Shown here piece after piece: positions 55,885-64,000 of a DNA stretch of 64,000 bases; the stretch's first letter is position 1; each line of letters begins with the position of its first letter. The DNA comes from Gordonia mangrovi (GTDB taxonomy: Bacteria > Actinomycetota > Actinomycetes > Mycobacteriales > Mycobacteriaceae). The stretch spans positions 1,364,001 to 1,428,000 of the forward strand of contig NZ_CP102850.1 in the NCBI RefSeq assembly GCF_024734075.1. Direction: 5' to 3'. Position numbers and translations under genes: made by a program. Under the pieces are notes generated by a model, which was not told the DNA's origin, searched no databases, and saw only the letters and a list, made by a program, of their open reading frames with translations.

Positions 55885-56919
55885 ATGCGTGTCCCCCGAA
55901 GACGACCCACCCGCCCGGGACGGATCGCGATCACGTCACTCGCGGTGGTCGCCGCCCTGTCCGTCGGAGCGTGTAGCGCACCCGACGAGGACACCGCGGC
56001 ATCGTCGTCGATGCCGGCTGCCGATCCCGGCGCCCTGCCGGTCACCATCGACCACGAGTACGGCGCGACCACGGTGTCCGCGCAACCGTCCCGTGTCGCC
56101 GCGATGGGGGTGGGCGACGCCGACACCTTGTTGGCGCTGGGTATCACACCGACGACGATCGCCCCGTTCGCCGATCCGACGCAGCGCAGCGCGCCCTGGA
56201 ACGCCGACCTGCTCGGTGATGCCGAGCCGGTGATCCTGCCGCAGGCGGCGGCCCAATTCGGCAGCCAGATCCCGTTGGCCCTGCAGACCGAGCCAGACCT
56301 GGTCACCGCCGTCGGCGCCGCGCCGACCCGCGAGCAGTACGACATCCTGTCGAAGGCCGCGCCGACCGTCGTGCGTCCCGCCGACCACCCGGACTGGCAG
56401 GTCCCCTGGGATGTGCAGACCACGCAGATCGGTCGCGCCGTGGGGCTACCCGAGCAGGCGCAGGCCAAGATCGATGAGACGGAGTCCTTCCTCGCCGACA
56501 TCCGCGAGCAGCATCCGGAGTTCGCCGGCAAGACCGGCGTGGTGGTCACCGCGGCGCCCGACGGCGGGCTGTCGATCTACAGCGCCGATGACGGCCGCGG
56601 GCAGGCCCTCGCCGACTACGGACTCAGCTTTCCCGAGTCGCTGCAACCGGCCATCACCAACGGCTTCTACGGTTCGATCTCCGCCGAGAACATGTCCATG
56701 CTCAACGACGTGGACGTGGTGGTCGCGGTCGACTGGGACGGCGCCAACGATCGTCTGCGCAACGATCCGGCCTGGTCACGGCTGCCGGTGGTGACCGAGG
56801 GCCGCGTCGTCTACCTCGATCAGCAGGTGGGCAGCGCGATGTCGGTGCCGACCGTGCTCACCATCCCGTGGGTGGCCGCCCAGGCCGTCGAGCCCATTTC
56901 GGCAGCCGCACAGCGCTGA
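55885..56919 (+). CDS. Iron-siderophore ABC transporter, substrate-binding lipoprotein
   Basis: A 344-residue FecB/FepB-type binding protein. The lipobox Val-Gly-Ala-Cys lies near residue 29 after a hydrophobic signal. The mature part has two lobes: QPSRVAAMGVGDADTLLALG (typical start of a periplasmic-binding-protein-2 fold), EPDLVTAVGAAPTREQYDIL, and VDVVVAVDWDGANDRLRNDP. It captures a ferric siderophore outside the cell membrane. GGAGG at 55875-55879 supports the ATG. The matching permeases are at 59410-61586, separated by fprA and a secreted-protein gene. Confidence 0.85.
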   Translation: MRVPRRRPTRPGRIAITSLAVVAALSVGACSAPDEDTAASSSMPAADPGALPVTIDHEYGATTVSAQPSRVAAMGVGDADTLLALGITPTTIAPFADPTQRSAPWNADLLGDAEPVILPQAAAQFGSQIPLALQTEPDLVTAVGAAPTREQYDILSKAAPTVVRPADHPDWQVPWDVQTTQIGRAVGLPEQAQAKIDETESFLADIREQHPEFAGKTGVVVTAAPDGGLSIYSADDGRGQALADYGLSFPESLQPAITNGFYGSISAENMSMLNDVDVVVAVDWDGANDRLRNDPAWSRLPVVTEGRVVYLDQQVGSAMSVPTVLTIPWVAAQAVEPISAAAQR

Positions 56920-56930
56920 CCACCGAGGAC

Positions 56931-56949
56931 ATAGGTGAGGTTTACCTCA
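56931..56949. promoter_or_regulatory. IdeR-like box before fprA
   Basis: ATAGGTGAGGTTTACCTCA matches 14 of 19 IdeR consensus bases. It contains the perfect palindrome GTGAGGT-TT-ACCTCAC (56935-56950). It lies 124 bases before fprA. Confidence 0.5.
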
Positions 56950-57072
56950 CAAGAGATTTTGGCCGACGACGATCAGCGCCTACCGTAGAAGGGATAGGCG
57001 CCGCGTCAGCGGCCACCGCCACCGACTTCTTCACCGGAAGTCACCGAGAGAGCCACGGAAAGCACCTATTCC

Positions 57073-58470
57073 ATGAGTGACACCAGCCGCCCGTTGCGGG
57101 TTGCCATCGTCGGTGCAGGTCCCGCCGGGATCTACGCCGCCGACGCGTTGATGAAGTCCGACACCGCCAAGGACCGAGGCGTCAGCATCGACCTGTTCGA
57201 GCGCATGCCCGCACCGTTCGGTCTGATCCGGTACGGCGTGGCACCTGATCATCCGCGTATCAAGGGCATCATCACGGCGCTGCACAAGGTGCTCGACAAG
57301 CCGCAGGTACGACTCATCGGCAACGTCGACTACGGCACCGACATCACCCTGGACGAACTCCGCGACCTCTACGACGCGGTGATCTTCTCCACCGGCGCCA
57401 CCGACGACCGCGCGCTCGGCATCCCCGGCATCGACCTCGAGGGCAGCTACGGCGCCGCCCAGTTCGTCGCCTGGTACGACGGACACCCCGACTTCCCGCG
57501 CACCTGGCCGCTGGATCAGGAGAAGGTCGCCGTCATCGGTGTCGGCAACGTGGCGCTCGACGTCGCACGCGTGCTGGCCAAGACCGGTGACGAACTACTG
57601 CCCACCGAGATCCCCGCCAACGTCTACGAAGGCCTCAAGGCCAACAAGGCCGTCGAGGTGCACGTATTCGGCCGCCGCGGACCGGCGCAGGCCAAGTTCA
57701 CCCCGTTGGAACTCAAAGAGCTCGATCACTCACCGAACATCGAGGTCATCGTCGCACCCGAGGACATCGACTACGACGAGGGTTCGGCAGTCGCGCGCCG
57801 CGGGTCGAAGATCACCGACCAGGTCGCGACGATCATCGAGAACTACGCCATCCGCGACCCCAAGCAGGGCGCGATCCACAAGCTCTACCTGCACTTCTTC
57901 GAAAACCCCGTGGAGATCCTCGGCGAGGACGGCAAGGTCGTCGGTTTGCGCACCGAGCGCACCCAGCTCGACGGCACCGGCAACGTCAAGCCGACCGGCA
58001 AGCACACCGACTGGGAGATCGGCGCGGTCTACCGTGCCGTCGGCTACCTGTCGGACAACCTGCCGCAGATCCCGTTCGACCACCAGGCCGGCGTGATCCC
58101 GAACGAGGCCGGCCGCGTGTTCGACGAGGGCAGCCAGCTCACCGGCATCTACACCACCGGCTGGGTCAAGCGCGGACCCGTCGGCCTGATCGGCCACACC
58201 AAGGGTGACGCCAACGAGACCGTCGACTGCATCCTCGAGGACATGACCAACGGTGCCCTGCTCTCGCCGAGCCGCCCGGCCGAGGACGCTCTCATCGAGA
58301 TCCTCGAGGCCAAGAGCATCCCGTTCACCACCTGGGACGGCTGGTACCGCCTCGACGAGCACGAGCGCGCCCTGGGCGCCGCCGAGGGCCGCGAACGCGT
58401 CAAGGTCGTCGAGCGCGAGGACATGCTGGCCGCCAGCGAGCCCGACAAGGTCGTGCGCCCCTCCAGCTGA
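57073..58470 (+). CDS. fprA: NADPH-ferredoxin reductase FprA
   Basis: A 465-residue adrenodoxin-reductase-like flavoenzyme. The FAD motif is RVAIVGAGPAGIYAADALM, the NADPH motif is KVAVIGVGNVALDVARVLAK, with FGLIRYGVAPDHPRIKGI and the C-terminal GWVKRGPVGLIGHTKGDAN. It passes electrons from NADPH to ferredoxins that serve P450s, among others, so it may support the two CYP125-like enzymes as well as iron metabolism. The IdeR-like box upstream and iron-transport neighbours suggest iron control. Confidence 0.88.
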   Translation: MSDTSRPLRVAIVGAGPAGIYAADALMKSDTAKDRGVSIDLFERMPAPFGLIRYGVAPDHPRIKGIITALHKVLDKPQVRLIGNVDYGTDITLDELRDLYDAVIFSTGATDDRALGIPGIDLEGSYGAAQFVAWYDGHPDFPRTWPLDQEKVAVIGVGNVALDVARVLAKTGDELLPTEIPANVYEGLKANKAVEVHVFGRRGPAQAKFTPLELKELDHSPNIEVIVAPEDIDYDEGSAVARRGSKITDQVATIIENYAIRDPKQGAIHKLYLHFFENPVEILGEDGKVVGLRTERTQLDGTGNVKPTGKHTDWEIGAVYRAVGYLSDNLPQIPFDHQAGVIPNEAGRVFDEGSQLTGIYTTGWVKRGPVGLIGHTKGDANETVDCILEDMTNGALLSPSRPAEDALIEILEAKSIPFTTWDGWYRLDEHERALGAAEGRERVKVVEREDMLAASEPDKVVRPSS

Positions 58471-58477
58471 CGCGAGG

Positions 58478-58505
58478 CACGTTGGCGAGCTACCTCGCCA
58501 ACGTG
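58478..58505 (+). terminator. Terminator hairpin after fprA
   Basis: CACGTTGGCGAG (58478-58489) and CTCGCCAACGTG (58494-58505) form a perfect 12-base stem with a 4-base loop, 7 bases after the stop. No T tract follows. Confidence 0.75.
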
Positions 58506-58517
58506 CTCAGCACGGCG

Positions 58518-58623
58518 GCCGACAGAACCCAAAAAATCACCGAGAGAACCCACCCGCGATCACAGTCGCGGGCCTCCGTCCAAGACGGTGGGTTCTCTCG
58601 GTGATTTTTTGGGTTCTGTCGGC
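58518..58623. repeat. Long perfect hairpin between convergent genes (copy B)
   Basis: Arms of 37 bases (58518-58554 and 58587-58623) are exact reverse complements. The loop carries its own stem (CCCGCGA/TCGCGGG). The arms share GCCGACAGAACCCA and CCGAGAGAACCC with copy A at 2712, but the middle parts differ in both arms in a compensating way (AGAATTTCG versus AAAAAATCA). This indicates selection for pairing, or a template copying mechanism that regenerates the partner arm. Confidence 0.9.
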
Positions 58624-58695
58624 GTACGCCGAGGTTCTGTCGGCGCGAATCCGGGTTCTGTCGGCGCGAATCCGGGTTCTGTCGGCGCGAAACCG
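58612..58695. repeat. 21-bp tandem repeats, four units
   Basis: GGTTCTGTCGGCG begins at 58612, 58633, 58654 and 58675, an exact 21-base period. Units two and three are GGTTCTGTCGGCGCGAATCC plus one base; the first unit is the hairpin arm end, and the last changes to GCGAAACC. Copy A has a single such unit at 2809-2826. Confidence 0.9.
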
Positions 58696-58731
58696 GGAGG
58701 TGACGTCACCTCCCGAACGTGCGGGTGGGCG

Positions 58732-59181
58732 TCAGTTGTCGATCCGACGGAAGTTCTGCCAGTAACCGAAGTTGTTGGTCAGGTTCTCGGCTTCGTTGGA
58801 GAAGGTGAACCCGGAGATCGAGGACGGGAAGCATCCGAACCAGCGGGTCTCGATCGGGCGGACCCAGCGGTTGCCGTTCCACTTCGACATCGATTCGCCC
58901 GGCTTGAGCTCCTTGACGCGTACCGACGCACCGTTGATCTCGTTGAGGATCACGTCGTGCATGGTGGTGTCACCGATGTTGCGCACGGTCATCCAGCGAT
59001 ACATGTACCAGGCCTGATTCCACGGCTGGCCCCACTGCCCGAAGTGGCATTCGATCCCCCCGAGGATCTGCAGATCGCCCGGTACGGCCGACTGTGCCGG
59101 CGCGGTACCGGCCAGCGAACCGGCTGCGATACCGACCGTGGCCAGCACGGCCGCCCCCGCACGCTTGAGTGATGCTCTCAT
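58732..59181 (-). CDS. Secreted aromatic-rich protein of unknown function
   Basis: A 149-residue protein with a clear signal peptide (LKRAGAAVLATVGIAAGSLA, predicted cut after AQSA). The mature chain is about 117 residues with many Trp, Tyr and Asn (WGQPWNQAWYMYRWMTVRNI) and two Cys, possibly paired. It looks like a small beta-rich domain with an exposed aromatic surface. It lies convergent to fprA and divergent from the iron permease genes, but whether it has an iron role is open. I recognise no family. Confidence 0.7.
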   Translation of the reverse strand: MRASLKRAGAAVLATVGIAAGSLAGTAPAQSAVPGDLQILGGIECHFGQWGQPWNQAWYMYRWMTVRNIGDTTMHDVILNEINGASVRVKELKPGESMSKWNGNRWVRPIETRWFGCFPSSISGFTFSNEAENLTNNFGYWQNFRRIDN

Positions 59182-59390
59182 CGAACCTCTCCCTACTTGT
59201 TGTCCTCATGACGCCATGCCGGCACGGCACGGTCTCGTCAGTGACGTCTTCTCTCTGCAACGTGTGGTGGGATTATCGGCCCGTCCATGCCGAATCGTTA
59301 CGCACCGCTCAGCATCTTCACAGCCCGGCGAACAATTCGTTATACAACGGATATTGGGACGTTCGGCCCTGACTTCCGCGGCCGAGAAAG

Positions 59391-59409
59391 GTTGGTAAGG
59401 TTACCCTTT
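59391..59409. promoter_or_regulatory. Weak IdeR-like box at the permease start
   Basis: GTTGGTAAGGTTACCCTTT matches 12 of 19 consensus positions and overlaps the probable ribosome site of the first FecCD gene. The match is weak, and the assignment rests on gene context. Confidence 0.35.
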
Positions 59410-60468
59410 GTGCGTCGAATGACCGGGATTGTGCTGCTCACCGCGGTACTTGTGGTGGCACTCCTGGCCTCCGTCGCCATCGGTACCCGTCAGCTCGGAC
59501 TCGGCGAGGTCATCGACGCATTGCAGGCCGGCGGATGGCCGCATCTGGCCCTCACCCACTTCCACGGGGTGCCGTGGGTCGTGCTGGAGTCGCCCACGGC
59601 CCCACCCGGCGCCGACGACGTCTACGGCATCGTCTGGGACCTCCGGTTCCCGCGGACGGTGCTCGGCCTGGTCGTGGGCCTGGCGATCGGTGCCGCGGGC
59701 GCGCTCGCCCAAGGACACACCCGCAACCCGCTCGCCGACCCCGGCATGCTCGGGGTGAACGCCGGAGCAGCGTGCGCGGTGGTGGTCGGCGTCTACGTAC
59801 TCGGTATCCAGAGCCCGATCGCCTACATGGCGTTCGGCCTGCTCGGCGCCCTCATCGCGGCCAGTGCGGTCTTCGGCCTGTCCGCGCTGTCCGGGGCGAG
59901 TCCGCTGACGCTGGTGCTGGCCGGTACCGGACTGTCCGCGCTGCTGCTCGCGATCACCTCGGGCATCGTGCTCACCGACAGCGTCACCCTCGACGCCTGG
60001 CGGTTCTGGAACGTCGGTGCCACCACCGGACGTGGACTCGACGTGTTCTCCGCGAGCCTGCCGTTCATCGTCGTCGGGCTGATCCTGGCGCTGGGCAGCG
60101 GCTACTTCCTCAATGTGCTGAGCCTCGGCGAGGACATGACCAAAGCACTCGGCTCCCGCGTGGTGCTGATCCGATCGGTCGGGATCCTCACCATCACCCT
60201 GCTCATCGGGGCCGCGACGGCCGCATGCGGTCCGATCGTCTTCCTGGGCCTGGTGGTGCCGCACATCTCCCGCGCCATCGTCGGACCCGACTATCGGTGG
60301 ATCGTGCCCTACTCGGCGTTGTTGGGTGCGATCCTCATCCTGGTGTGCGACATCCTCGGCCGCGTCATCGCCCGACCCGGCGAGATCCAGGTCGGCGTGG
60401 TGCTCGCGCTGGTCGGTGCACCGTTCCTGATCGCCCTGGTCCGCCGACGGAAGCTGGTGAGCGTATGA
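59410..60468 (+). CDS. Iron-siderophore ABC transporter permease (FecCD family)
   Basis: A 352-residue permease with about nine or ten membrane spans. Family marks are DLRFPRTVLGLVVGLAIGAA, GHTRNPLADPGMLGVNAGAA and GPIVFLGLVVPHISRAIVG, the last being the contact loop for the ATPase. GTG at 59410 is preceded by AAGG nine bases away; an ATG at 59419 is in frame. The stop overlaps the second permease start by four bases (ATGA). With its partner it forms the heterodimeric channel for ferric siderophores. Confidence 0.86.
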   Translation: MRRMTGIVLLTAVLVVALLASVAIGTRQLGLGEVIDALQAGGWPHLALTHFHGVPWVVLESPTAPPGADDVYGIVWDLRFPRTVLGLVVGLAIGAAGALAQGHTRNPLADPGMLGVNAGAACAVVVGVYVLGIQSPIAYMAFGLLGALIAASAVFGLSALSGASPLTLVLAGTGLSALLLAITSGIVLTDSVTLDAWRFWNVGATTGRGLDVFSASLPFIVVGLILALGSGYFLNVLSLGEDMTKALGSRVVLIRSVGILTITLLIGAATAACGPIVFLGLVVPHISRAIVGPDYRWIVPYSALLGAILILVCDILGRVIARPGEIQVGVVLALVGAPFLIALVRRRKLVSV

Positions 60469-61586
60469 CCGTCGACCTCCGGCCCCAGCCGGCCGTGCCG
60501 GAACCCGACGGGACGGCGCAACGCCCGACCACCCGACGCATCATCCGGGTGGGACCGTCGTCCTGGGTGATCCGGCCGAGGATGCTGACGGTGGGTATCG
60601 CGGGCGCCGCGATCACCCTGCTGCTGTTCCTGCTCAGCGTCGGGGTCAGCGACTACCCGATGGGCCCGCTCGACGTCGCCCGCGTCCTGCTCGGTGGCGG
60701 TACCCGCATCGAGAACGTGGTGGTCTTCGACGTCTCGCTGCCCCGGGCGCTGGTCTCGCTGCTGGTGGGTTTCGGTTTCGGTATGGCCGGTGCGCTGACC
60801 CAGCGGATCGCCCGCAACCCCCTGGCGACCCCCGACATCCTCGGCATCACCGCCGGGGCGAGCGCCGCCGCGGTCGCCGCCATCGCCTTCTCCACGAGTT
60901 GGGGCGCCTGGCTCGCCGGCCTCGGCATCCCGACGGCAGCGCTGCTCGGCGGGTTCGTGACCGCCATCGCCATGTACGTCCTGGCCTGGCCCGGCCGCCG
61001 GGCCAATGCGGGCATCGACCCGTTCCGGCTGGTCATCATCGGCGTCGGCGTCACCTGGATGCTGCAGGCACTGACCAGTTACATGTTGACCCGGGCGCAG
61101 ATCGCCGACGCCGCGCGAGCCCAGACCTGGCTGGTGGGATCGGTGTCGCAGGCGACATGGACCGACGTGTGGCCGTCGCTGATCGCGGTCACCGTCGGCA
61201 TGACGATGGTGATCGGCTTGTCGCGACCGATCGGCGTGCTGGGTCTGGGCCCCGACATCGCCCGCGGACTCGGCGTGAACACGGGTCGGGTCACGGCGGT
61301 CGTGCTGGTGGCCGCGGTGTTCATCACCGCGCTGTGTGTCTCGGCGGCCGGACCGATTGCGTTCGTCGCGCTGCTGGCCCCGCAGATCGCGCTGCGGCTG
61401 ACCGGATCGCCCCAGCCCACACCGCTCGCGTCGGGGTTGATCGGCGCGATGCTGGTCCTCGGCGGCGATCTGCTGTGCCGCACGGTGCTGCCCGGCAACC
61501 TGCCGGTCGGCATCGTCACCGCCGCGATCGGCGGCCCGTTCCTCATCTACCTCATGATCACCATGTCCCGAAAGGCCACGGTATGA
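60465..61586 (+). CDS. Iron-siderophore ABC transporter permease (FecCD family), second subunit
   Basis: A 373-residue partner permease with a polar N-terminal extension of about 45 residues. Marks are VSLPRALVSLLVGFGFGMAG, RIARNPLATPDILGITAGAS and AAGPIAFVALLAPQIALRLT. It is translationally coupled to both neighbours through ATGA-type overlaps. A binding protein gene for this system is present at 55885, and the ATPase gene follows directly. Confidence 0.86.
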   Translation: MTVDLRPQPAVPEPDGTAQRPTTRRIIRVGPSSWVIRPRMLTVGIAGAAITLLLFLLSVGVSDYPMGPLDVARVLLGGGTRIENVVVFDVSLPRALVSLLVGFGFGMAGALTQRIARNPLATPDILGITAGASAAAVAAIAFSTSWGAWLAGLGIPTAALLGGFVTAIAMYVLAWPGRRANAGIDPFRLVIIGVGVTWMLQALTSYMLTRAQIADAARAQTWLVGSVSQATWTDVWPSLIAVTVGMTMVIGLSRPIGVLGLGPDIARGLGVNTGRVTAVVLVAAVFITALCVSAAGPIAFVALLAPQIALRLTGSPQPTPLASGLIGAMLVLGGDLLCRTVLPGNLPVGIVTAAIGGPFLIYLMITMSRKATV

Positions 61587-62437
61587 ACACTGCTCCCGGC
61601 ACCGGCCTCATCCCGGACGTGTCGTCGGTCTCGGCCTGCCGGCTGCGGGCGCAGGGCCTGCACGTCGGCTACGACGACCGGACGGTGATCGCCGACCTGG
61701 ACATCGCCATCCCCGACGCCCAGATCACCACCATCATCGGTCCCAACGGCTGTGGGAAGTCGACGTTGCTGCGGGCGCTGTCGCGGCTGCTGCCACCGCG
61801 GGCCGGCACGGTCTACCTCGACGGCGACGACATCAACCGGATGCGCCCCAAGACGGTGGCCCGCACGCTGGGCCTGTTGCCGCAGAACCCGGTGGCGCCG
61901 GAGGGTCTCACCGTCGCCGACCTGGTGATCCGCGGTCGTCATCCCCACCAACGCTGGTATCAGCAGGCCACCGCCGCCGACGAGGCCGCGGTGGCGTGGG
62001 CCCTGGAACAGACCGAGACCGCCGATCTCGCCGACCGCCCGATCGACGCGCTGTCGGGCGGTCAGCGCCAGCGGGTGTGGATCGCATTGACCCTCGCCCA
62101 GGAAACGGATCTGCTCCTGCTCGACGAACCGACCACCTACCTCGATCTCGCCCACTCGGTGGAGATCCTCGACCTCGTGCACACGTTGCGCACCGAACAC
62201 GGCAAGACCGTGGTGATGGTCTTGCACGACCTCAATCTTGCTGCCCGCTACAGTGATTCGCTGTTCGTGATGCGGGCGGGTCAGCTCGTCGCGCACGGTC
62301 GGCCCGACGAGGTGATCACCGCGGAACTCCTCGACCACGCATTCGGCCTGCAGGCGCACGTGATGGCGGATCCGGTCGCCGGTGGTCCGATGATCATCCC
62401 GCTCGGTTCGCGGCTGCCACGCATCCAACGCGCCTGA
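61583..62437 (+). CDS. Iron-siderophore ABC transporter ATP-binding protein
   Basis: A 284-residue FecE/FepC-type ATPase. Walker A is IIGPNGCGKSTLLRALSRLL, the Q-loop is GLLPQNPVAPEGLTV, the signature is IDALSGGQRQRVWIALTLAQ, Walker B is DLLLLDEPTTYLDL and the switch His is in VMVLHDLNLAARYSD. It energises the two permeases, overlapping the second by four bases. Together with the lipoprotein at 55885 it completes one importer. Confidence 0.88.
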   Translation: MNTAPGTGLIPDVSSVSACRLRAQGLHVGYDDRTVIADLDIAIPDAQITTIIGPNGCGKSTLLRALSRLLPPRAGTVYLDGDDINRMRPKTVARTLGLLPQNPVAPEGLTVADLVIRGRHPHQRWYQQATAADEAAVAWALEQTETADLADRPIDALSGGQRQRVWIALTLAQETDLLLLDEPTTYLDLAHSVEILDLVHTLRTEHGKTVVMVLHDLNLAARYSDSLFVMRAGQLVAHGRPDEVITAELLDHAFGLQAHVMADPVAGGPMIIPLGSRLPRIQRA

Positions 62438-62456
62438 TCGTCGCGGCCGCTCACGG

Positions 62457-63350
62457 TCATGCCGTCTCCGACGCGGTGCCGGGCGCGTTCTGCTCATGTG
62501 TCGTCATCAGCGCGACCGCGACGGCACCACTGATGGCGCCCAGGAAACCGACGTAGGCGAGCCAGGCCAGGCCGTCGATCGCCTGGTCGCCGAGAAACAG
62601 CACCCCGATGATCGAGGGCAACCCCGTTTCGCCGACCACGAGCACGGCCGTCACGCCGTTGACCGGTCCGAGTTGCAACGCAACGGTTTGCACGTAGAAG
62701 GCGCCCGCACCGGCGATCGCGATCGTCGGTGCGGCCGGGTCCAGCATCAGCACCACCGGGTCGAAGGGGTGCACACCGTCCAGCACACGCACCGCCACTG
62801 CGATCGCGCCGTACAGCATCCCAGCCAACGCTCCCCCGAAGATCGCACCCCGCCGACCGAGCAGGTGCATGACGAACAGTCCCAGCACCGTGCCCGACGC
62901 GACGAGGATGAACAGGACCCAATGGAACATGTCGTCCGGTCGGGTCGGCGCTTCGTGGGAGGCCGATGCCCCGAGCATGCACAGGGAACCGACGACAACC
63001 CCCATCGCGAGCCAATCCCGTCCACGCAGAGCCGTATTCAACAGGACAGTGCCCAGTAACGCGGTGATGATGAGGTTGCCCGCGACAATCGTCTGCGCCA
63101 GGAACAGCGGCAGCAACCGAGCCGCGACGGCCCCACCGGCGAAGCCCAGGATCACCATCAGGGTGCCGAGCAGGAACGCGGGATCACGGAAGGTCTGCAG
63201 GGTGGACCGCAACGACGGGTCGGCACCGCCCGCGGTCACCGTGTCCGTCGACAGGTCGTCGGCGCGCTGGGCGCCCATCGCGCGCAGCACGGTGGACAGT
63301 CCGTAGGCCACCGCCGCCAGGGTGGCCGCAATGATTCCCACCGTGAACAT
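62457..63350 (-). CDS. DMT-type (EamA-like) membrane transporter
   Basis: A 297-residue protein with about nine or ten membrane spans in two related halves (FTVGIIAATLAAVAYGLSTV at the start, AWLAYVGFLGAISGAVAVAL at the end). It resembles the drug/metabolite transporter superfamily or the NIPA-like DMT group of actinobacteria. The loop after span one (DDLSTDTVTAGGADPSLRST) is polar. It is convergent with the iron ATPase gene, with only 19 bases between the stops. The substrate is unknown. Confidence 0.7.
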   Translation of the reverse strand: MFTVGIIAATLAAVAYGLSTVLRAMGAQRADDLSTDTVTAGGADPSLRSTLQTFRDPAFLLGTLMVILGFAGGAVAARLLPLFLAQTIVAGNLIITALLGTVLLNTALRGRDWLAMGVVVGSLCMLGASASHEAPTRPDDMFHWVLFILVASGTVLGLFVMHLLGRRGAIFGGALAGMLYGAIAVAVRVLDGVHPFDPVVLMLDPAAPTIAIAGAGAFYVQTVALQLGPVNGVTAVLVVGETGLPSIIGVLFLGDQAIDGLAWLAYVGFLGAISGAVAVALMTTHEQNAPGTASETA

Positions 63351-63582
63351 GCGCCGACGATATCCGGCGCACCCGGGTCATGTCGCTCACCCGGGTGCGT
63401 TCACATGCCGTCGCACACCCCAGTTGCGTTCTGTGACAGGACATCGAACAACGATTGCCGGACCTGGCCTAGAGATGATGGCCGCTCAGTCTTCGACGTA
63501 TCCTGGGATGGATCACCGATCGCCTGAGACCGACACCAACACCGACGCACGACTCCGACAACTCCGAGATGAGGAACTCAGC

Positions 63583-64000
63583 ATGGTGATGGCCGACCGC
63601 CCAGAGGTCGAGACCGCCTCCACCCCGGTCACCGCGCTCACGGTGGTGGGCCTGGCCGAGTGCCTGCTGAACGGGCTGGCGCGCGTGCCTTTTCGCCGGC
63701 CGTGGCAGGGACCGTCAGGCATCTTGGACAACCTCGGACAATCCGTCACCCGCCAGACCGTCAGGTCGTTCATGGGGTTCTCGATGGGCCTGCCGATCGA
63801 GGAGTTCCGGTCGATGGAGAAGATCCTCGACGACATCTGCAAGGTGGTGATACCACCGTTCGTCGAGGTCGTGAACCGTGTGGAGATCACCGAGGACACA
63901 GTAGGCGGGGTATCGGGCGTCTGGTGTCGGGCAAAGGCGAGCACCGACGCCTACGTCGAGGACGCGGAGAACAAGGAGTCGATCGGCGCCACCGTCCTGT
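63583..64000 (+). CDS. Probable alpha/beta-hydrolase (Lip/steryl-esterase type), 3' end outside window
   Basis: The frame stays open to the end of the window. The visible 139 residues include RTVRSFMGFSMGLPIEEFR-type sequence, DDICKVVIPPFVEVVNRVEI and VGGVSGVWCRAKA. They resemble the N-terminal region before the HGGG oxyanion motif in mycobacterial Lip-family hydrolases; the catalytic part lies beyond base 64000. ATG 63583 has GAGGA eight bases upstream. In-frame ATGs at 63508 and 63475 lack good ribosome sites. Confidence 0.55.
   Translation, partial: MVMADRPEVETASTPVTALTVVGLAECLLNGLARVPFRRPWQGPSGILDNLGQSVTRQTVRSFMGFSMGLPIEEFRSMEKILDDICKVVIPPFVEVVNRVEITEDTVGGVSGVWCRAKASTDAYVEDAENKESIGATVL

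Noticed and set aside
58612-58695. Possible CRISPR array
   Set aside because: Unit length is 21 bases with no unique spacers and no cas genes nearby; it is a plain tandem repeat.
58588-59172. Frame encoding GSVGANP heptad repeats
   Set aside because: The repeats arise because the 21-bp tandem array is a multiple of three. The frame then runs antisense through the secreted-protein gene, so it is not taken as coding.

Overview
The window looks like a chromosome segment from a mycolic-acid actinomycete, most likely Gordonia or a close relative. It is very GC-rich. Gene order follows two blocks known from Mycobacterium tuberculosis (steroid degradation, about Rv3521-Rv3564, and panC-lysS/fol-ftsH-hpt-dacB-ppa, about Rv3598-Rv3628). 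Operator motifs fit KstR, KstR2 and IdeR. This assignment comes from protein recall and synteny, not from a search. No tRNA, rRNA, CRISPR array or intact insertion sequence was seen.

1-27.4 kb: steroid (cholesterol/bile-acid type) catabolism. The left part carries side-chain functions: an OB-fold partner protein, Ltp4, Ltp3, a CYP125-type P450 with an NTF2-like partner, and the thiolase FadA5 followed by a Ddn-type reductase. The cyp125-fadA5 gap holds two exact and two near-exact KstR boxes. The right part is the KstR2-controlled C/D-ring pathway: two SDRs, EchA20, IpdA, IpdB, IpdC, KstR2, FadA6, IpdF, FadE30 and FadD3, plus an acyl-CoA ligase and an aldehyde dehydrogenase, with KstR2-type operators at three control points. 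Between the halves (about 6.6-12.9 kb) lies an accessory stretch: a TetR regulator, a second CYP125-like P450, a CoA ligase, a palindromic MITE-like element, a GNAT protein with a GyrA-like N-terminus, a MarR regulator and a small membrane protein.

27.4-31.6 kb: a Rv2004c-like kinase fusion, a duplicated intergenic repeat, a 50-residue ORF behind a good IdeR-like box, lysS, and a rhodanese-like gene preceded by a tiny cysteine-rich leader ORF.

31.6-47.9 kb: housekeeping genes: pantothenate/CoA synthesis (coaX, panD, panC, a DUF2520 reductase-like gene), a folate operon (folE-folP-folB-folK-DUF3180), ftsH, hpt, tilS, a DUF2342-type metalloprotein, dacB and ppa. A secreted-protein gene of unusual composition is inserted between hpt and tilS.

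48-64 kb: a MarR-controlled drug exporter, allantoicase, isochorismate synthase, an ERCC4 nuclease with an Lsr2-like tail, a metZ-rhodanese operon, and an iron block (siderophore-binding lipoprotein, FprA, FecCD permeases and ATPase) with IdeR-like boxes. The window ends with a DMT-type transporter and the start of an alpha/beta-hydrolase.

Two related long perfect hairpins (2712-2820 and 58518-58623, the second followed by 21-bp tandem repeats) sit between convergent genes. With the MITE-like element, the cysteine-rich leader and the iron-box small ORF they are the most unusual features.
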